Below, in pieces: positions 16,784 through 26,019 of a DNA stretch of 64,000 nucleotides (positions within the stretch are counted from its first letter, which is position 1; each line of letters opens with the position of its first letter). This DNA comes from GWF2-33-9 sp964500435 (GTDB lineage Bacteria > Bacteroidota > Ignavibacteria > Kapaibacteriales > UBA2268). The notes under the pieces were generated by a model. That model did no database searches, was not told where the DNA came from, and worked only from the letters and a program-made list of their open reading frames with translations. The position numbers and the translations under genes were made by a program. Location of the stretch: assembly GCA_964500435.1 (NCBI GenBank), contig CAZCNL010000011.1, positions 22,582-86,581 of the forward strand, written 5' to 3'.

Positions 16784-18709
16784 TTAATCATCTACAACGG
16801 TGTAATCTGCTTCTTCGACATTAGGCTTAGAGTCGGATTTCTTTTCTTGTTCAGAAGAAGTTGAGCTGCCAGAAGATGCACCATCATTCGGAGCAGAACT
16901 TGAGCTGCTAGCTTGGTTATACATCGCAGTTGAAACTTCGCTCCAAGCAGAGTTAAGTGCATCTATTGCAGGGCGAATATCATTTTCATTTTCTTTAATT
17001 GCTTTTTCGAGTCTTGCTTTTGCATCTTCAATTTTCTTTTTCTGGTCAGCAGTCATCTTATCACCTAAATCTTTCAATTGCTTATCGGTTGAATAAACAA
17101 GTGCATCAGCTTGATTACGCAAATCTATTTGTTCTTTGCGTTTTTTATCTTCATCTGCATGAGCCTGAGCTTCATTTTTCATCTTTTCAACTTCTTCTTT
17201 TGAAAGACCGCTGGAAGCTTCGATTCGAATATTTTGTTCTTTATTCGTAGCTTTATCTTTTGCAGTTACGGATAAAATTCCATTAACGTCAATATCGAAA
17301 GTAACTTCAATTTGTGGAACTCCACGAGGTGCTGGTGGAATACCATCTAAATGGAATCTTCCTAATGAACGGTTATCCCGTGCCATTGGTCTTTCGCCTT
17401 GTAAAACGTGAATCTCAACTGATGTTTGGCTGTCTGCCGCAGTTGAAAAGATTTCTGACCTTCTTGTTGGAATTGTTGTATTTGCATTAATCATTGGTGT
17501 CATAACACCACCTAATGTTTCAATTCCCAATGTCAAAGGTGTAACGTCAAGCAATAAAACATCTTGAACATCGCCAGAAATAACACCACCTTGAATTGCC
17601 GCACCGATTGCAACAACTTCATCTGGATTAACATTTTTCGATGGTTCTTTGCCAAAATAATTCCTTACTAACTCCTGAATTTTTGGAATACGTGTCGAAC
17701 CACCAACAAGAATTACTTCGTCTATTTGATGTGGTGTCAATTTTGCATCTTTTAATGCTTGTTCAACAGGACCTAATGTTTTTTCGAATAAGTCCATACA
17801 TAGGTTTTCGAATTTTGCTCTCGTGATATTTATATTTAAATGCTTTGGTCCTTCTTCTGTTGCAGTAATGAACGGTAAATTAACATCAGTTTGTAATTGC
17901 TGACTTAATTCAACTTTTGCTTTTTCAGCAGCTTCACGTAATCTTTGCAATGCCATTGGGTCTTTACGTAAATCAATTCCTTCAGTTTTTTTAAATTCAT
18001 CAGCTAAATAATCAATTAAGCGTTGGTCGAAATTATCACCACCAAGATGAGTATCGCCATTAGTTGACTTAACTTCAAAAACACCTTCACCAAGTTCCAG
18101 TATTGAAATATCGAAAGTACCACCACCAAGATCGTAAACTGCTACTTTCATATTTGAAATTTTCTTGTCCAACCCATAAGCTAAAGCTGCAGCAGTTGGT
18201 TCATTTATTATACGTTTAACTGTCAAACCAGCAATTTCACCTGCATCTTTTGTTGCTTGTCTTTGTGCATCATTAAAATAAGCAGGTACAGTAATCACTG
18301 CTTCGGTTACTTTTTGACCTAAATAATCTTCTGCAGTTTGTTTCATTTTTTGCAAAATCATTGCAGAAATTTCCGGAGCAGAATAACTTCTGTCATCAAT
18401 TTTTACTCTGATTGTGTTACCATCTTCGCTCGGAACAACTTGGTAAGGTACCATTGAAATTTCTTGTGGAACTTCGCTATACCTTCTTCCCATAAATCGC
18501 TTAATTGAATAAATTGTTTTAGTTGGATTAGTTACGGCTTGTCTTTTTGCAGCTTGTCCTACGACTCTTTCTCCCGACTTAGTGAAACCTACAACCGAAG
18601 GAGTTGTTCTGCTTCCCTCTGAATTTGCAATTACTACTGGTGTATTACCTTCCATAACTGCAACAACGGAATTTGTGGTCCCTAAGTCAATTCCAATTAT
18701 TTTTCCCAT
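16784..18709 (-). CDS. dnaK: Chaperone DnaK (Hsp70)
   Basis: A 641-residue Hsp70 chaperone. The ATPase domain has the phosphate-1 loop GIDLGTTNSVVAV (5-17), AVITVPAYFNDAQRQATKDAG, VYDLGGGTFDISI and VGGSTRIPKIQ. The interdomain linker is DVLLLDVTPLTLGIE, then the substrate domain and a helical lid, with a Ser/Gly-rich tail ending in acidic residues. The length is normal. grpE and a classical dnaJ are not adjacent: a separate J-domain gene sits at 49.3 kb. The ribosome site GAGGAAA precedes the ATG. Two small heat-shock genes lie upstream on the same strand. Confidence 0.98.
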   Translation of the reverse strand: MGKIIGIDLGTTNSVVAVMEGNTPVVIANSEGSRTTPSVVGFTKSGERVVGQAAKRQAVTNPTKTIYSIKRFMGRRYSEVPQEISMVPYQVVPSEDGNTIRVKIDDRSYSAPEISAMILQKMKQTAEDYLGQKVTEAVITVPAYFNDAQRQATKDAGEIAGLTVKRIINEPTAAALAYGLDKKISNMKVAVYDLGGGTFDISILELGEGVFEVKSTNGDTHLGGDNFDQRLIDYLADEFKKTEGIDLRKDPMALQRLREAAEKAKVELSQQLQTDVNLPFITATEEGPKHLNINITRAKFENLCMDLFEKTLGPVEQALKDAKLTPHQIDEVILVGGSTRIPKIQELVRNYFGKEPSKNVNPDEVVAIGAAIQGGVISGDVQDVLLLDVTPLTLGIETLGGVMTPMINANTTIPTRRSEIFSTAADSQTSVEIHVLQGERPMARDNRSLGRFHLDGIPPAPRGVPQIEVTFDIDVNGILSVTAKDKATNKEQNIRIEASSGLSKEEVEKMKNEAQAHADEDKKRKEQIDLRNQADALVYSTDKQLKDLGDKMTADQKKKIEDAKARLEKAIKENENDIRPAIDALNSAWSEVSTAMYNQASSSSSAPNDGASSGSSTSSEQEKKSDSKPNVEEADYTVVDD

Positions 18710-18792
18710 CTGTTTTCCTCTTTTTAAAATTTAAAAATATTTATCAAAAAAAATTAGTATTTTCTTTGATGAATATTTTAACACAAATTTAG

Positions 18793-18830
18793 TCCCATAA
18801 GAAGGCGTAATGATTTGCCCTCTTATGAGA
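18793..18830 (-). terminator. Hairpin after the first hsp20 gene, probable terminator
   Basis: Arms 18793-18806 and 18817-18830 pair over 14 positions with few mismatches (core CATAAGA/TCTTATG and GGC/GCC), with a 10-nt loop, 16 bp beyond the hsp20 stop. The following bases (CTAAATTTGTGTT) are only moderately T-rich, so attenuation or RNA protection are alternatives. Confidence 0.5.
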
Positions 18831-18846
18831 CGTTTTGTCATTGCAA

Positions 18847-19290
18847 CTATTGAATTTCAATTAACTTTTCATTTGGTTTTTCGGGCTCTTTCTTTTCGAT
18901 TGATAAGTGCAAAACACCTTTATCGAATTTTGCTGTTATTTTATCTTTATCAACGTTTTCAGGCAATGCGAAGAATCGTGAGAACTCACCATATCGTCGT
19001 TCGATTCGGATATAAGAATGGTCTTTGTTCTCTTTCTTTTCTTCGAATTTTTTCTCGCCTTTAATCATCAAAGTATTGTCGTCCTTTACTTTAATTTGCA
19101 CATCGTCTTTTGTAAGTCCCGGTAATTCAACGTTGATATAGATATTTTTTTCATCTTCGGAAATATCCACTGTTGGATAAAATCCTCTTCTATTATCAAT
19201 TAATCCCGATTCAAAATCGGAAAGAAATTCACCCATTTTATTAAACATTCCGCTAATTTCACGGAACGGATCAAATTTTACGATTGCCAT
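18847..19290 (-). CDS. Small heat-shock protein Hsp20
   Basis: A 147-residue alpha-crystallin-type holdase. The start is placed at ATG 19290 (protein MAIVKFDP...), because GGAGG lies 6 bases upstream. The longer frame would add nine residues without a ribosome site. The crystallin domain runs from about 35 to 130, with YINVELPGLTKDDVQIKVKDD, the FALPENVDKDKI block and GVLHLSIEKK, followed by a short tail. It lies 65 bp after a second Hsp20 gene and is only moderately similar to it, so the pair is an old duplication. Confidence 0.95.
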   Translation of the reverse strand: MAIVKFDPFREISGMFNKMGEFLSDFESGLIDNRRGFYPTVDISEDEKNIYINVELPGLTKDDVQIKVKDDNTLMIKGEKKFEEKKENKDHSYIRIERRYGEFSRFFALPENVDKDKITAKFDKGVLHLSIEKKEPEKPNEKLIEIQ

Positions 19291-19355
19291 ATCAACCTCC
19301 TTATTTTTGTTTAACATATTGTTTAAACATAATTAATATGAATTTAAACAAAATA

Positions 19356-19787
19356 TTAATTTATACTTATTTTAATTTCTTTTTCTTCTTTTTGTTTTTT
19401 AGGAATTGAAATATTCAAAATTCCATTTTCGAACCTTGCATTGATATTACTATCATCAAGGTCATTTGATAAAATAAAGGAACGTGAGAATTTTCCGTAA
19501 ATAGATTCATTTCGGATGATGTTACGATTTGCAAATTCTTCGCTGCGTTTCTTTTCACCTTTAATTGTCAAATTACGGTCTTTATCCATTGAAATATTAA
19601 TATCTTCTTTGGAAACACCTGGTAATTCGAGTGTAATGTAAAGCATTTTTTCATCTTCGGATATATCTGAGCGAACAGAATAAATGTTTTCGTCATTATT
19701 GGCTTTTTCGAAAATAGAAGACATTTCATCTAATTTTTTCGCCATTCTTTCGAATTCAACCATTGGATTAATTCTTAGTAGTGTCAT
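19356..19787 (-). CDS. Small heat-shock protein Hsp20, second copy
   Basis: A 143-residue alpha-crystallin-domain protein. The start is set at ATG 19787 (MTLLRINP...) with GGAGG five bases upstream. The domain shows the YITLELPGVSKEDINISMDKD, FILSNDLDDSNI and GILNISIPK blocks typical of the family. It would bind unfolded proteins without ATP and pass them to DnaK, whose gene is downstream on the same strand. The upstream 154-bp gap carries repeated GTC-containing motifs that may control both hsp20 genes. Confidence 0.95.
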   Translation of the reverse strand: MTLLRINPMVEFERMAKKLDEMSSIFEKANNDENIYSVRSDISEDEKMLYITLELPGVSKEDINISMDKDRNLTIKGEKKRSEEFANRNIIRNESIYGKFSRSFILSNDLDDSNINARFENGILNISIPKKQKEEKEIKISIN

Positions 19788-19856
19788 TTTAACCTCCAAA
19801 ATTCATTTATTAAGTTATGCCATAGTATTAAGAAAAAGTGTGCCAAAAATAAAAAT

Positions 19857-19940
19857 AGTGTCATTACGACACTTAATATAGTCATATTGGCAATTACTAT
19901 GTCGAGATTGTTATTTTGTCTTTTTTATTGTCATTTTGAC
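19857..19940. promoter_or_regulatory. Cluster of GTCAT-type half-sites upstream of hsp20 pair
   Basis: AGTGTC-ATTAC-GACACT (19857-19873) is a perfect 6-bp inverted repeat. Related words follow at 19881 (GTCATATTGGC), 19901 (GTCGAG) and 19930 (GTCATTTTGAC, GTCA/TGAC arms). The spacings of the GTC words are 22, 20, 17 and 12 bp. No HrcA CIRCE element or sigma-32-type promoter is seen. The cluster may be an operator array for the stress genes or part of the trkH 3' end. The role is inferred from position. Confidence 0.4.
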
Positions 19941-19941
19941 G

Positions 19942-21720
19942 CTAACCAACAATAATTGATTCGCTCGTGTAATGGTATTTTGGTTCTTTTGAAGGTTTAT
20001 AAAATGCTAAAAAGAAGTTTAAAAATCCGACTCTCCCAATAAACATAAGTAAAATAATTATAAATTTTCCTCCATTACCTAAAAATGGCGAGATATTTCT
20101 TGATAATCCCACTGTACTCGCAGCGGATACTGCTTCAAATACTAAATCCAAAGGTTGTTTATCTCTTTCCATAACTAAGAGGAAAAAGATACCAATACTT
20201 AAAGCTAAGACATTTGCAATTATTACTAAATAAGCATCTCGCAAGTTGGTAGGAGTAATTTCTTTTTTAAATAATTCTACTCTTTCTTTTCCCAATATTT
20301 GATTATACAAAGAATATAAAGCGAGCGAGAATGTAGTCGTTTTTATGCCTCCACCAGTTGAGCCAGGTGAAGCACCCACCCACATAAGAAAAATTACTAT
20401 GAATGCTGTTGGTACGGAAATTAATTCAATTGATACTGTGTTAAATCCTGCAGTTCGAGATGTGACAGAAAGAAAAACCGAATGGAAAAAGGTATTGAAT
20501 ATACTACTTATACTTGTTTTGTCACTCAGGCTCAATATAAAAATAAATAATGAACCAAAAGTAATTAAAAAGAAAGTAGTGATTAATACTATTTTTGTTG
20601 TAACGCTAAATTTATCTCGAATTATATAATTCCACCTTTTCCAATTTTTAAATTTAAATAACTGTTGAAGTTCAGCAAGGACAATAAAGCCCAAGCCACC
20701 CAAGACAATTAACAGCATAATAACTGATAAATAAAAATAATTATTTTGAATATAGTCTTGCATTAAGCCGTTTTCGTAAGTCGAAAATCCTGCATTACAA
20801 AAAGCAGAAATGGAATGAAAAATCGAATTAAAAATTCTATCAAAAAAATTATTATTATCTGCTTTTTGATTAAAAAAGAACAAAAGTAATGCGCCAATTC
20901 CTTCAATTGTGAAAGTGTATAAAAGTATTTTTCGAAGTAAATTTGCAACACTGCTAACACTTAATTGGCTTAAATATTCTCGCATCAAAAATCTAACTTT
21001 CACGCTTAAACCACCGGCGATGATTGCTGTGAAGAAAGTAGTAAGTGTCATTACACCTAATCCGCCAATTTGAATTAAAAGTAAGATTACAACTTGTCCA
21101 AAAAAAGTAAAATGAGTTGCTGTGTTGTGAACAACCAACCCAGTAACACAAACTGCACTTGTGCTTGTAAAGAGGGCATCTAAATATGAAGTTGTCTCAC
21201 TTGAAACCGTAGCTTTCGGTAATGATAAAAAAATCGATCCCGTAAAAATGATTAAGGCAAAACTCAAGGCAAATAAGGCGGATGGATGCAAGTTTAATTT
21301 TAAAACTGAGTCGAGGTATTTTGTTGATTTAAGTAAAAATAAAACTATTATCACAAGGTCAATAAAGGTCAAATATATTGAATGAATTTCAACTAAATTT
21401 AAGGTAGGAAAGTTTTTCGCAAGTAAATCAGATAAAAATGATGGGGAAATCAGCAATAAGACCATTAAAAATGAAACAGCTAATTCCAACCAACGTTCTT
21501 TTAAGTGATTGACTTTCTTTTGTGCAAAAATAAATCGCAATAATTCTTGGAATATATAAATATAAATTGCAACATCTGTAACTTTAATCAATAATTCAAT
21601 TGTCGATGGAGTCAAGTAAAACCCAACAGTAGCAATTAATACGACAATTGAATAAACGAAAACTATGCTTAATGCTATTTCCGAAAATAATTTGACTTTC
21701 TTTATTAATGCTGTTATCAT
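19942..21720 (-). CDS. TrkH/KtrB-family potassium transporter subunit
   Basis: A 592-residue membrane protein. From about residue 145 on it follows the TrkH/KtrB fold with four M1-P-M2 repeats. The filter loops read SAVCVTGLVV, SAFCNAGFST, SRTAGFNTVS and AASTVGLSRN, each with the conserved Gly. The region SPGSTGGGIKTTTF is a family landmark. The first about 140 residues add several extra membrane helices not found in KtrB (about 450 residues). The cytosolic RCK subunit (KtrA/TrkA) is not in the window. It lies 17 bp after the CHAD gene and probably shares its transcript. Confidence 0.92.
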   Translation of the reverse strand: MITALIKKVKLFSEIALSIVFVYSIVVLIATVGFYLTPSTIELLIKVTDVAIYIYIFQELLRFIFAQKKVNHLKERWLELAVSFLMVLLLISPSFLSDLLAKNFPTLNLVEIHSIYLTFIDLVIIVLFLLKSTKYLDSVLKLNLHPSALFALSFALIIFTGSIFLSLPKATVSSETTSYLDALFTSTSAVCVTGLVVHNTATHFTFFGQVVILLLIQIGGLGVMTLTTFFTAIIAGGLSVKVRFLMREYLSQLSVSSVANLLRKILLYTFTIEGIGALLLFFFNQKADNNNFFDRIFNSIFHSISAFCNAGFSTYENGLMQDYIQNNYFYLSVIMLLIVLGGLGFIVLAELQQLFKFKNWKRWNYIIRDKFSVTTKIVLITTFFLITFGSLFIFILSLSDKTSISSIFNTFFHSVFLSVTSRTAGFNTVSIELISVPTAFIVIFLMWVGASPGSTGGGIKTTTFSLALYSLYNQILGKERVELFKKEITPTNLRDAYLVIIANVLALSIGIFFLLVMERDKQPLDLVFEAVSAASTVGLSRNISPFLGNGGKFIIILLMFIGRVGFLNFFLAFYKPSKEPKYHYTSESIIVG

Positions 21721-21737
21721 TTCTACAAAATTTGGTA

Positions 21738-22610
21738 TTAAATACTTTCGCTTTTGAACAATCTATCAAGCATTTTTATGTTGTTTGTTATATCTAAAAA
21801 AAGTTTGAATTTTATTTCCTTTAAATAGTCGGATACTTGTAATTTTGCAACCTCATCCATTCCATCTAAGTTTACAAAATTAGTAAATTCTTTAATATAA
21901 ACTTCTGAATCTTGAAACAACCCCATTATTGTTTGAAAATTAGATAAAATATTCAATATTCTTTTTGATTTAGTCATAACTTCAGATAAAGTTTCAATCA
22001 TATATCGGAATTTTTTAATTTTAATTCTTAATTGATGGATAGTCGGAGGATTGTCGAAATCAATCATTGATTTATATTCAAGTATTTCATCGTATTTGGT
22101 TTGAATGATTTTAGAAACATCATCGAAATTTATCTCAATATTTTGGAAATCAATTCTTATTGCTCTATTTAAAAAATAATAATAATCGTCTAAAAAACTT
22201 ACATCAATTTCTGCAAATTTCATTTTATTTAAATTTATTTGCTCGTATTCTTTTTCAATTAAATATATTAAAAATTCATATAATTGTGGGAAACTGACTT
22301 TCAACTTTATTGTTGTTATCATCATCACTTGAATATCTCGAAGTTGAGAAAGTGAATCAAATTGAGACTTTATTTCCTTTTTAATTTTTTTGAAATAGTA
22401 AGTAGGATAAAAGTTCGAGAAAAAATCCAGTGCCGAAATAAATCTTCTGATTGCAACCCGTAAATCGTGAACATTGTCTTCGCTGAATTCGCAATGAATT
22501 CTTTCTAAATTTGCTTTGTAATTATTATAACTTTTGTTCAAACTTTCGAGAGCAAATTTTCGAAAGCCTTCGGCAGAATTTTTGTAATGTGAAAAATTAA
22601 AATTTATCAT
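21738..22610 (-). CDS. CHAD-domain protein
   Basis: A 290-residue all-helical protein with two CHAD signatures: VHDLRVAIRRFISALDFF near residue 46 and IHQLRIKIKKFRYMIETL near 195. Each has the conserved His and a basic face. CHAD domains bind polyphosphate granules in several bacteria and are often found with CYTH phosphatases, which are not present here. It has no signal peptide, so it should be cytoplasmic. It sits between a Big_5 lipoprotein gene (58 bp upstream) and trkH (17 bp downstream), suggesting a link between polyphosphate and potassium handling. That link is inference. Confidence 0.88.
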   Translation of the reverse strand: MINFNFSHYKNSAEGFRKFALESLNKSYNNYKANLERIHCEFSEDNVHDLRVAIRRFISALDFFSNFYPTYYFKKIKKEIKSQFDSLSQLRDIQVMMITTIKLKVSFPQLYEFLIYLIEKEYEQINLNKMKFAEIDVSFLDDYYYFLNRAIRIDFQNIEINFDDVSKIIQTKYDEILEYKSMIDFDNPPTIHQLRIKIKKFRYMIETLSEVMTKSKRILNILSNFQTIMGLFQDSEVYIKEFTNFVNLDGMDEVAKLQVSDYLKEIKFKLFLDITNNIKMLDRLFKSESI

Positions 22611-22668
22611 AAAGAATTTATTCCTAAAAATGTGCCAATTTATTGAATATGAGTTTATTTTTCGTTAA

Positions 22669-24384
22669 TTACCGATTTATTTTATCATCAAACAATAACA
22701 TTATATTTTCTAAATTCCATCTTGGCTTCACTTCGACAGTATTATTAAATAAAACAAAATGCTCAGAAAACTGAAATGGAAAAGCTCGACCATAATCAAA
22801 TTTCCCATTATTATTTTCATCGCAATAACCTTCTATTTTATAAATACCATCAGGAATATTCGTAAAAATGAATGATTTATCTGTATTTATTTTCGTAGAT
22901 GAAATTATTGTATTTTTTGAATTAAGTAAATTCAAAATAATGTTCGCACATCCAATGCTATCGAGTAATTTTCCGGATATATCAGAAAAACCACGCCAAT
23001 CTTCCGTTTTAAAATCATATTTAACAGTTGTATCTTTGATTATTTCATTATCTAAACTTCTTATTAAAGATAAATTAAGCAAAATACGATACCAAGAATC
23101 AGCGTTCAATTCATCTTGTGTTTCAATCTTTATCGAATTAGATTGTGGATATACTATATTCAAAAGAATTTTCTTTTTTGTATTTAAATCAATTATCTCT
23201 ACTGGTATTGAATCTTTTGGGACTAAAATTGGTTTGTTAAATATAAATTGAAGTTGTGTTACTTTTTTTACTCTTTGCGTGCTGTCCGCAAAAGGTGTTG
23301 AAATTAATTTGAATGCATAATTGGTATTAGTATTATTTGCAACAAATGAATAATCAATTTTGGTTGAATAAATTCCAGATGTATCAACAAGGACTGAGTC
23401 CCTTGTTAACTTAAATATATAATTAACAGAATCTCTAATTTTGTCATTGAGTTTTACGAATAAATTTTTAGAATAAATTGAATCTAAAAATATTGATTTA
23501 ATTTCTAAATTCTTCTTGTTTGAGGAATCTATTATTTGAAAATCATCTTTGTTCTTGCTGGACAAAAAAGAAACAGGTTTATTAAACTGAAAAATAACAA
23601 GAGAATCCTCATAATTTTTATTATAAACAATTGATAATGGCAAATAATTTGGATATTTTTCAATTTTAAGTTTAACAAAACTTGATATTCCATTTTTCAC
23701 TTCAAAATCTTTTGTTGCTGCACCAAAGAAATCAGCATTTGGATGAAACAAATTATCTTTAAAATCAGTTTTCACAGCTATAACACGATAAAGTCCGTCC
23801 GGCAATGCTCTTAAAGAAAAAAGCCCATTTCCACCAACTTGTGTTTTATATTCAGTCGGACTATTTTCGAAATTTAATGTATCGGGATTTTTGTCATTAA
23901 TGCGATAACAATAAATTAAAGCACCCGCCGACTTTTCGCCTACCAGAAAACCTTCGATACGTCCTGTATCAATTTTGTTCCCCGTTGAAAATGTTAACGA
24001 AAATGCTGAATCTGGTTTATTACCTTTTAAATCTGTATATTCAGTCCCAATCAGAAATGAGTACGTAGTTTGCTCTTTTAATTTGTTTTGGAAATTTATT
24101 TCAAGTTCTTTACCACTCCAACTATACTGCAAATCAACGGGCGGAGAAATTGAAATATTTTGAATTACTTTATTTCTGTCAACCCATTTTGAAAATTCTA
24201 TTTTTATATAATTTTCATTATAATTCAAAGTCCTATCTGAAGGTTCATATGAAATTACTGCTGGTGGAGTTTTGTCCTTTGGTCCCCCAGATGGCATTTG
24301 TATATTAGCACAATTATTTAAAAAAAATGAGAAAAATATCAAATAAAATATTAATTTGAACCTTATTAAAAACTGTTTTTTCAT
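22669..24384 (-). CDS. Big_5 (bacterial Ig-like) lipoprotein
   Basis: A 571-residue lipoprotein (signal ending FFLNNC, Cys25) that begins with the SGGPKDKTPP motif typical of a lipoprotein family widespread in Bacteroidota. The first about 110 residues form a Big_5 domain (IKIEFSKWVD, ISISPPVDL, LTFSTG). A prealbumin-like segment follows (GRIEGFLVG...GLFSLRALPDGLYRVIA), then more Ig-like strands and a final CNA/SdrD-like fold (YCDENNNGKFDYG). The function is unknown. The family is probably exported to the cell surface. It is the first gene of the CHAD-trkH run. Confidence 0.85.
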   Translation of the reverse strand: MKKQFLIRFKLIFYLIFFSFFLNNCANIQMPSGGPKDKTPPAVISYEPSDRTLNYNENYIKIEFSKWVDRNKVIQNISISPPVDLQYSWSGKELEINFQNKLKEQTTYSFLIGTEYTDLKGNKPDSAFSLTFSTGNKIDTGRIEGFLVGEKSAGALIYCYRINDKNPDTLNFENSPTEYKTQVGGNGLFSLRALPDGLYRVIAVKTDFKDNLFHPNADFFGAATKDFEVKNGISSFVKLKIEKYPNYLPLSIVYNKNYEDSLVIFQFNKPVSFLSSKNKDDFQIIDSSNKKNLEIKSIFLDSIYSKNLFVKLNDKIRDSVNYIFKLTRDSVLVDTSGIYSTKIDYSFVANNTNTNYAFKLISTPFADSTQRVKKVTQLQFIFNKPILVPKDSIPVEIIDLNTKKKILLNIVYPQSNSIKIETQDELNADSWYRILLNLSLIRSLDNEIIKDTTVKYDFKTEDWRGFSDISGKLLDSIGCANIILNLLNSKNTIISSTKINTDKSFIFTNIPDGIYKIEGYCDENNNGKFDYGRAFPFQFSEHFVLFNNTVEVKPRWNLENIMLLFDDKINR

Positions 24385-24412
24385 TTTTTATGGAATTCTC
24401 GTTAAAATTGAA

Positions 24413-25381
24413 ATGAAAATAAAATCAAAAATACAATCTTTTTATGAAAATACAGAAACTTACAAAAAAATTCGTTCAAAAGAAGGAAAGATTTATTCAT
24501 TTTATTTAACATTATCTAAGATTTATAATTTTATTAGTGATTTTATCAATCGAATTGACCGACATAATATTTTTATGCTCTCGTCCGGAATTGCTTTTAA
24601 CATTTTTATTTATTTCATTCCTTTGATATTAATCGGTATTTTTCTTGCTGTAAAATTTATCAATTTTAATATGATTGATAGCTCTATTGAAAATCTAATG
24701 ATTGAATTTTTACCCGACACCGAAAACACTCATATTATGATTTACGAAGTTCTCAACGAAATTAGCGCAATTAGAAATGGAAGCTCAACTTCGGGTATTA
24801 TTGGTTTTATTTCTCTTTTGTGGGTTTCTTCATTATTTATTTCTGCTTTACGTAGTGGGTTAGATAGAATATTTGAAGTAAAAGCACGCAAAGTTTTTAT
24901 TTTTTATCGTTTAAAGGATATTATTCTTACTTTAACTTTTCCAATCATTGTAATAATTTATTCAACCTCTATTCCATTTATAACATATTTATTTGATTTT
25001 TTCCCAGATTTTTCAGGTTTTATTGCAAAGCAAACTTTGTTAAGCTGGTCTGTTAGTTTATTTTCTTTCATTTTTACTTTTATTTTGTTTTTCTTTATTT
25101 ATAAATATATACCATCTGAAAAACAAGAAATTCGACAAGCATTAATTGCTTCAATTTTTGGTGGATTTTTTGTTCTTATTGCTCGGTGGATATTTAGTTG
25201 GTACGTAGTTTCCATAAGCAATTATAGTACTTTTTATGGAACTTATGCGGCTATTATTTCAATTGCAATTTGGGTTTATTATTTCTCTTTTATTTTATTA
25301 TTTTCGGCTGAATTATCTTTTCTTTTCAAATATAAAAAAAATAAAATTGTTCAAGAAAATAAAATTATAAGCAATGATTAA
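24413..25381 (+). CDS. YihY/BrkB-family inner-membrane protein
   Basis: A 322-residue protein from ATG 24413. A TTG 57 bp upstream would overlap the divergent lipoprotein gene and is less likely. It has six predicted membrane segments, the family opening (MLSSGIAFNIFIYFIPLIL) and the LLWVSSLFISALRSGLDRIFEVKAR motif, then a C-terminal YYFSFILLFSAELSFLFKY. The family was once called RNase BN, which is now known to be wrong. Its role is still unclear. The last 4 bp overlap the end of the convergent Nudix gene. Confidence 0.88.
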   Translation: MKIKSKIQSFYENTETYKKIRSKEGKIYSFYLTLSKIYNFISDFINRIDRHNIFMLSSGIAFNIFIYFIPLILIGIFLAVKFINFNMIDSSIENLMIEFLPDTENTHIMIYEVLNEISAIRNGSSTSGIIGFISLLWVSSLFISALRSGLDRIFEVKARKVFIFYRLKDIILTLTFPIIVIIYSTSIPFITYLFDFFPDFSGFIAKQTLLSWSVSLFSFIFTFILFFFIYKYIPSEKQEIRQALIASIFGGFFVLIARWIFSWYVVSISNYSTFYGTYAAIISIAIWVYYFSFILLFSAELSFLFKYKKNKIVQENKIISND

Positions 25382-26019
25382 ATTTCTGAATTTATTAAAT
25401 CAATCAATTCGCTTAATATCATTGCAGTTGCCCCCCAAAGTGGCTTTAATTTGTGAATTCGCCAAAGTGGCACCTTTACTATTTCGCCATTAAAATCCCA
25501 ATCTTCGACTTGTAAATTACTTTTATCCAATAAATATTCTAATTTGACTTTTATAATTTCTTGCACTTCTGATTGATTAACGTTAAATTTTACATTTGAT
25601 TTCACCAACCCAATAACTGGATGAATGACACTATTCGAAGGTGGCACGTATAAATCAGATATCTGTCCAATTACTTCGATATTCGAGTCTTCCACGCCAA
25701 TTTCTTCGAATGTTTCACGCAATGCTGCTTCGACAATTGTTTCATTTTTTTCAATTTTGCCACCTGGAAAACTAATTTGACCTTGATGATTTGATAAATT
25801 CTCGCTTCGAAGTGTTAAAATTATCGATAAAGTTCCGTCACTATCTTCAATCAAGGGTATAAGCACTGCACTCTCCCGAGTATTCGGTGGTACATTCATT
25901 TTTCTAATAGGAATGTTATTCATCATCGGCACTAATTTCAAATGCGATTTTGTCCCTTGTAGTTGCTCTTTTTTTATCGATTTTATTATTTTAATTATTT
26001 TTTCTGCACTTTCATTCAT
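25378..26019 (-). CDS. Nudix hydrolase, CoA pyrophosphatase-like
   Basis: A 213-residue Nudix hydrolase. The Nudix box (GGKIEKNETIVEAALRETFEEIG, starting near residue 91) has all the acidic metal ligands. It is preceded by NHQGQISFPGG, which matches the CoA-diphosphatase (NudL/YeaB) signature in which a His-x-Gly-Gln block runs into the Nudix box. It would cut CoA or related dinucleotides to 3',5'-ADP and phosphopantetheine. The ATG abuts the engB stop (TAAATG), so translation is likely coupled. Confidence 0.88.
   Translation of the reverse strand: MNESAEKIIKIIKSIKKEQLQGTKSHLKLVPMMNNIPIRKMNVPPNTRESAVLIPLIEDSDGTLSIILTLRSENLSNHQGQISFPGGKIEKNETIVEAALRETFEEIGVEDSNIEVIGQISDLYVPPSNSVIHPVIGLVKSNVKFNVNQSEVQEIIKVKLEYLLDKSNLQVEDWDFNGEIVKVPLWRIHKLKPLWGATAMILSELIDLINSEI

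Noticed and set aside
24356..24412. TTG start extending the BrkB-family protein upstream
   Set aside because: It would overlap the divergent lipoprotein gene and lacks a ribosome site; ATG 24413 gives the usual family start.
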